Below, one piece after another: positions 32,712 through 36,127 of a stretch of 36,127 nt of DNA. The stretch comes from JBHHXG01 sp046756985. GTDB lineage: Bacteria > Pseudomonadota > Zetaproteobacteria > Mariprofundales > Mariprofundaceae. Position numbers and translations under genes: made by a program. Location: assembly GCA_046756985.1 (NCBI GenBank), contig JBHHXG010000007.1:1-36127 (forward strand). Direction: 5' to 3'. The notes beneath the pieces were generated by a model. The model did not search any database, was not told the DNA's origin, and worked only from the letters and a program-made list of their open reading frames with translations. Within the stretch, counting starts at the first letter, position 1. Each line of letters begins with the position of its first letter.

Positions 32712-33793
32712 GCGACATTGATTCGCTGAAAAGTCAGCTGGAATCGCTGCAATCCGAGGCGCTGGATGAATTTGCTGCCGCTGAGGATTTGACTGATTTG
32801 CAACAGCTCCGTGTCCGGTATCTGGGCAAAAAAGGCGCATTAACCGAAGTGCTGAAGGGTGTTGGCAAACTTCCGCCGGAGGCGCGCCCAGTGATTGGGC
32901 AATTTGTAAACCAGACCAAGGCGGCACTTGCAGAAGCGCTGGAGAAGAGTGAGGCCGAACTGGCTGAGAAATCCAAGGTAGCGCGAATTGAGGCCGAACG
33001 GATTGATGTGACTTTACCCGGCCGCAAGGGGAGACAGGGGGCATTGCATCCGGTTCAGAAAGGTCTGGATGAGATGACCGAAACCTTTTCGCAGATGGGG
33101 TTTGAAGTGGCCGAAGGCCCTGAAATTGAGGATGAGTTCCACAACTTCGATGCGTTGAATATTCCCCCTGAACATCCGGCGCGCGCTATGCACGATACTT
33201 TCTTCCTGAAAGACTATTTTAAGGGGAAGGGAGATGAGCCTATGCTGCTCAGAACCCACACTTCGCCGGTACAGATTCGCGCCATGCGCCGTTGTTTGGA
33301 AGATGGTGGTCAGCCGCCGCTGGCCGTGGTAGCCCCGGGTCGCGTTTACCGTTGTGATTACGATGTGACGCATTCACCGATGTTTCACCAGGTCGAAGTG
33401 TTCAAAGTCGATCACGATGTATCCATGGCGCATCTGAAGGGTGTGCTCAAGCATTTCCTCTCCACCTATTTTGAAAAGGACGTGCCGATTCGTCTCAGGC
33501 CGCATTATTTTCCGTTTACCGAGCCATCAGCGGAAGTCGATATCGGCTGTGTGTTCTGTGCAGGTTCGGGTTGCCGCATCTGCAAGGGTAGCGGCTGGCT
33601 GGAAGTGTTGGGATCCGGGATGATCCATCCGCATGTGCTGAATGCTGTTGGCATCGATCCGGATATCTACTCCGGTTTTGCCTTTGGTCTGGGTGTGGAA
33701 CGCATGGTGATGCTGAAACATGGCATCCCTGACTTGCGCCTGTTCTTTGAAAATGATGTGCGCTTCCTGCGCAGGATGGGGGTGACGCGATGA
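32708..33793 (+). CDS. pheS: Phenylalanine--tRNA ligase alpha subunit
   Basis: PheS is the catalytic α subunit of the α2β2 phenylalanyl-tRNA synthetase. The 361-residue product has an N-terminal coiled coil (about residues 1-105) and a class II core. Visible blocks are VAEGPEIEDEFHNFDALNIP, then HPARAMHDTFFL, LLRTHTSPVQIRAM, PGRVYRCDYDVTHSPMFHQV and the C-terminal FGLGVERMVMLKHGIPDLRL. The Cys-rich segment CVFCAGSGCRICKGSGW at about residues 280-296 is typical of the family. The ATG has AGGGGAG upstream, at 10-11 bases' spacing. It overlaps pheT by four bases (ATGA). Confidence 0.98.
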   Translation: MSDIDSLKSQLESLQSEALDEFAAAEDLTDLQQLRVRYLGKKGALTEVLKGVGKLPPEARPVIGQFVNQTKAALAEALEKSEAELAEKSKVARIEAERIDVTLPGRKGRQGALHPVQKGLDEMTETFSQMGFEVAEGPEIEDEFHNFDALNIPPEHPARAMHDTFFLKDYFKGKGDEPMLLRTHTSPVQIRAMRRCLEDGGQPPLAVVAPGRVYRCDYDVTHSPMFHQVEVFKVDHDVSMAHLKGVLKHFLSTYFEKDVPIRLRPHYFPFTEPSAEVDIGCVFCAGSGCRICKGSGWLEVLGSGMIHPHVLNAVGIDPDIYSGFAFGLGVERMVMLKHGIPDLRLFFENDVRFLRRMGVTR

Positions 33794-36127
33794 AGATCCC
33801 TCTTTCCTGGCTCAAAGAGCATGTTGAGCTGACGGCAACACCCGCTGAGATCGCCGATGATCTGATTCGGCTCGGGCATGAAATTGAAGGTGTGGAAGAG
33901 CCGCGGACCGCTGTCAAAGGCGTTCGTGTCGGACTGATTGTTTCAAAGCAACCTCATCCGGATGCCGACAAACTGAGCCTGCTGCAGGTCGATATTGGCG
34001 AGGATGGGCCGCTGGCGATTGTCTGCGGTGCATCGAATATGTCTGAAGGTGACAAGGTGCCGGTAGCTACCATCGGTACAAGCCTTCCCAATGGCCTGAA
34101 GATCAAAAAAGGCAAGATTCGTGGCGAGATGAGCTGTGGCATGTGCTGCTCCGAGGCTGAGCTTGGGCTCGCTGAAGAGGCAGCCGGGCTGTTGCTCCTG
34201 CCCGATGATGCGCCAGTGGGTGCGGAAGTGGGCGAGTTTCTTGGGCTGGAAGAAGCCGTGTTCGATCTCTCCATCACGCCAAACCGTGGCGATTGCATGA
34301 ACGCGCGCGGCCTTGCCCGTGACCTGGCGGCCGATGCCAACCTACTTTTTGCCGATGTTAAGTTGGCTGAAATCCCAAGTGATTCAGCAGTTGCAGCGCC
34401 AACGGTGTCTGTTTCGGCCGAACAGGACTGTCCGGTTTATATGGCCAGACGAATTGAAGGGGTGGCGCTGGGCGATTCTCCTGCCTGGATGCAGACCAGC
34501 CTGGCGATGGCGGGCATGCGTCCGGTCAACGGCATTGTTGATGTGCTGAATTATATTATGCTCGATCTCGGTCAACCGATGCATGCCTTCGATGCCAGTC
34601 GGCTTAATGGCGGGATTACCATTCGCTCCGCTGCCAGTGGCGAGAAGTTTGAGGCGCTGGATGGCCGTGAATTGAAACTAAATGAAGGTGATCTTGTCGT
34701 GGCCGATGAAGACAGTGTCATTGCGCTGGCCGGTATCATGGGCTCGGAACCGTCCGGTGTGGGCGATGCCACGACAAATATTGTGCTGGAGTCGGCCTTT
34801 TTCCGCCCGGCACGAGTCAGTGAAACGCGTCGCAGCCACACCATGGTGTCCGAGGCGTCAATGCGATTCGAACGTGGCGTTGATCCAGCCATGGTTGAAG
34901 CGGCCATGAAGCGGGCCACAGCGATGATCACCGAAATGTTTGGCGGCTCGGCTGGTGATATCACGGTTTGCGGCGATGCCGGCAATATCAACGCAGGTCG
35001 AGAAGTCACCTGTACCGTCTCCCGCATCGAATCAAGGCTGGGCATCGAGGTTCCTGTATCTGTGGATGATGTGCTAGAGCGCATGGGTTTCGGTATTTCC
35101 AGAGACGGTGACAGGCTTGATGTGACAGTGCCGCCGTTCCGACATGATATTGCGATTCCTGAGGACCTCTCCGAGGAATATGCGCGGGTCATCGGTTTTG
35201 ATGCGATTCCGGAGCTGCTGCCACCATTGGCGACCACTGCGCCAGCGAAAAAAGATATGTCTATTCATGATGCCGTAGCTGGCGGATTTTTGCAGGTGGT
35301 AACGTACGCGTTCGTATCCACCAGCGAACAGAGGCTGTTTGTTCGTGAAGATGGCGCGGATATTGATCTGGAGAATCCGATTTCCGATGCCATGACGGTG
35401 ATGCGCCGCAGTATTTGGCCGGGGATGCTCAATGCCGCGAAATACAATTTAAACCGACAGCAGTCGGGCGTGGCGCTGGCCGAACAGGGGCGCATCTATG
35501 TCAGGTCCGATACCGGGCATGATGAGAACAATGTGATTGCCTGGCTGTTGACCGGTGAGATGCAGCGTGATGAATGGCATAGTGCGTCTCGACAAGCCGA
35601 TTTCTTTGACCTGAAAGGGGCAGTTGAGGCATGGCTGTCGCTGCGCGGGATGACTGGCCGTTTTATTGCCGATGACACGATTGCTGGCCTGCAGGCAGGC
35701 CAGAGCGCCAAAATTCTCATCGGGCGTGTCGAAGCAGGACGCATCGGCAGGGTCGATGGTGATGTCGCCACCGGCTTCGATATCGTGGCGCCGGTATTTG
35801 TGGCTGAAATAGATCTGGATGTACTGCCTGCAGGCAAAAGAGCGAAATTCACAGCGCTGCCCGAATTCCCTGGCGTAGAACGCGATCTGGTTTTTCTTTT
35901 CGACAAGGGCGCTACATCCGCTGAGATTTTACAGGTCGTGCAGAAGGCTGGGGGCAAGCTGCTGACCGACGCCCGCGTCTTCGACCTGTATGAAGGAAAA
36001 GGCGTACCGGAAGGAAAAGTCAGCCTTGGCATCCGCTTCACCTTGCAGGATTCGGCGCGTACGCTGACGCAAGAGGATTCCGATTCGGTTTCCGAGGCCA
36101 TCATTGCGGCGATGAATAAGAAATTTG
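33790..36127 (+). CDS. pheT: Phenylalanine--tRNA ligase beta subunit, 3' end outside window
   Basis: PheT is the β subunit of phenylalanyl-tRNA synthetase, with tRNA-binding, editing and anticodon-binding parts. The frame is open from the ATG at 33790 to the last base, giving 779 residues, so only about 10-20 are missing compared with family length (about 790-800). It begins MKIPLSWLKEHVELTATP. The tRNA-binding (EMAP/OB) domain has PHPDADKLSLLQVD and CGASNM. B3/4 editing segments include NRGDCMNARGLARDLA and MLDLGQPMHAFDASRL. The B5 domain lies near residues 395-480 (TCTVSRIESRLGIEV). The C-terminal anticodon fold contains ALPEFPGVERDLVFLFDKG and GKVSLGIRFTLQD. The start overlaps pheS (ATGA). 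Confidence 0.98.
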   Translation, partial: MKIPLSWLKEHVELTATPAEIADDLIRLGHEIEGVEEPRTAVKGVRVGLIVSKQPHPDADKLSLLQVDIGEDGPLAIVCGASNMSEGDKVPVATIGTSLPNGLKIKKGKIRGEMSCGMCCSEAELGLAEEAAGLLLLPDDAPVGAEVGEFLGLEEAVFDLSITPNRGDCMNARGLARDLAADANLLFADVKLAEIPSDSAVAAPTVSVSAEQDCPVYMARRIEGVALGDSPAWMQTSLAMAGMRPVNGIVDVLNYIMLDLGQPMHAFDASRLNGGITIRSAASGEKFEALDGRELKLNEGDLVVADEDSVIALAGIMGSEPSGVGDATTNIVLESAFFRPARVSETRRSHTMVSEASMRFERGVDPAMVEAAMKRATAMITEMFGGSAGDITVCGDAGNINAGREVTCTVSRIESRLGIEVPVSVDDVLERMGFGISRDGDRLDVTVPPFRHDIAIPEDLSEEYARVIGFDAIPELLPPLATTAPAKKDMSIHDAVAGGFLQVVTYAFVSTSEQRLFVREDGADIDLENPISDAMTVMRRSIWPGMLNAAKYNLNRQQSGVALAEQGRIYVRSDTGHDENNVIAWLLTGEMQRDEWHSASRQADFFDLKGAVEAWLSLRGMTGRFIADDTIAGLQAGQSAKILIGRVEAGRIGRVDGDVATGFDIVAPVFVAEIDLDVLPAGKRAKFTALPEFPGVERDLVFLFDKGATSAEILQVVQKAGGKLLTDARVFDLYEGKGVPEGKVSLGIRFTLQDSARTLTQEDSDSVSEAIIAAMNKKF

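Noticed and set aside
1..36127. CRISPR arrays, insertion sequences, prophage or defence systems
   Set aside because: No regularly spaced repeats, transposase or integrase motifs, or defence-gene signatures were seen; gene content is housekeeping throughout.

Overview
The window looks like ordinary chromosome from a proteobacterium with moderate GC content. My best guess is a zetaproteobacterium (Mariprofundus-like). The reasons are inference: the ftsH-folP-glmM order and holC-valS pairing are proteobacterial, but a diadenylate cyclase (cdaA) and YbbR/CdaR gene sit inside the cluster, which is rare in Gamma- and Betaproteobacteria. A PopZ-like gene before valS recalls Alphaproteobacteria. There are no insertion sequences, phage genes, CRISPR arrays or rRNA genes. 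One tRNA is present. No gene-free stretch exceeds 300 bases; the longest is 17855-18140.

Layout. Positions 1-4483 (+) hold a 5'-truncated PAP2 phosphatase, holC, an acidic PopZ-like protein and valS. Positions 4484-6474 hold a large dyad and two minus-strand genes, a glycine-zipper/TPR lipoprotein-like exported protein and an exported M48 protease. Positions 6475-14914 (+) hold a small membrane protein, a GldA/GldF/GldG-like ABC system with a DUF4340 protein, a HAD phosphatase, an AsmA-family protein, a YciO/Sua5-family protein and a YqhA-family membrane protein. Positions 14933-17854 (-) hold a zinc-type ABC importer (znuA-znuC-znuB) followed by an RDD membrane protein. Positions 18141-21316 (+) hold an unrecognised 716-residue protein with a possible degenerate nucleotide-cyclase-like region, then tilS. 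Positions 21442-29331 (+) hold ftsH, folP, cdaA, cdaR, glmM, a PilZ-like protein and a DsbA-fold isomerase. Positions 29408-36127 (+) hold tRNA-Val(GAC), thrS, infC, rpmI, rplT, pheS and pheT, the last cut by the window edge.

How the genes fit together. Most neighbours are tightly packed, with ATGA, GTGA or TGATG stop/start overlaps (ABC permease/GldG/DUF4340, znuA/znuC/znuB, ftsH/folP, cdaA/cdaR, glmM/PilZ, pheS/pheT), which suggests translational coupling. The main themes are translation (three aminoacyl-tRNA synthetases, IF3, L35, L20, TilS, a tRNA), cell-envelope and nucleotide signalling (c-di-AMP synthesis beside GlmM, plus a PilZ-like candidate c-di-GMP receptor) and metal import.

The points most worth a second look are the PopZ-like gene before valS, the cdaA-cdaR pair between folP and glmM, the unknown 716-residue protein, the infC start region with an out-of-frame ATG and a G6 run, and the terminator plus short ORF in front of pheS.
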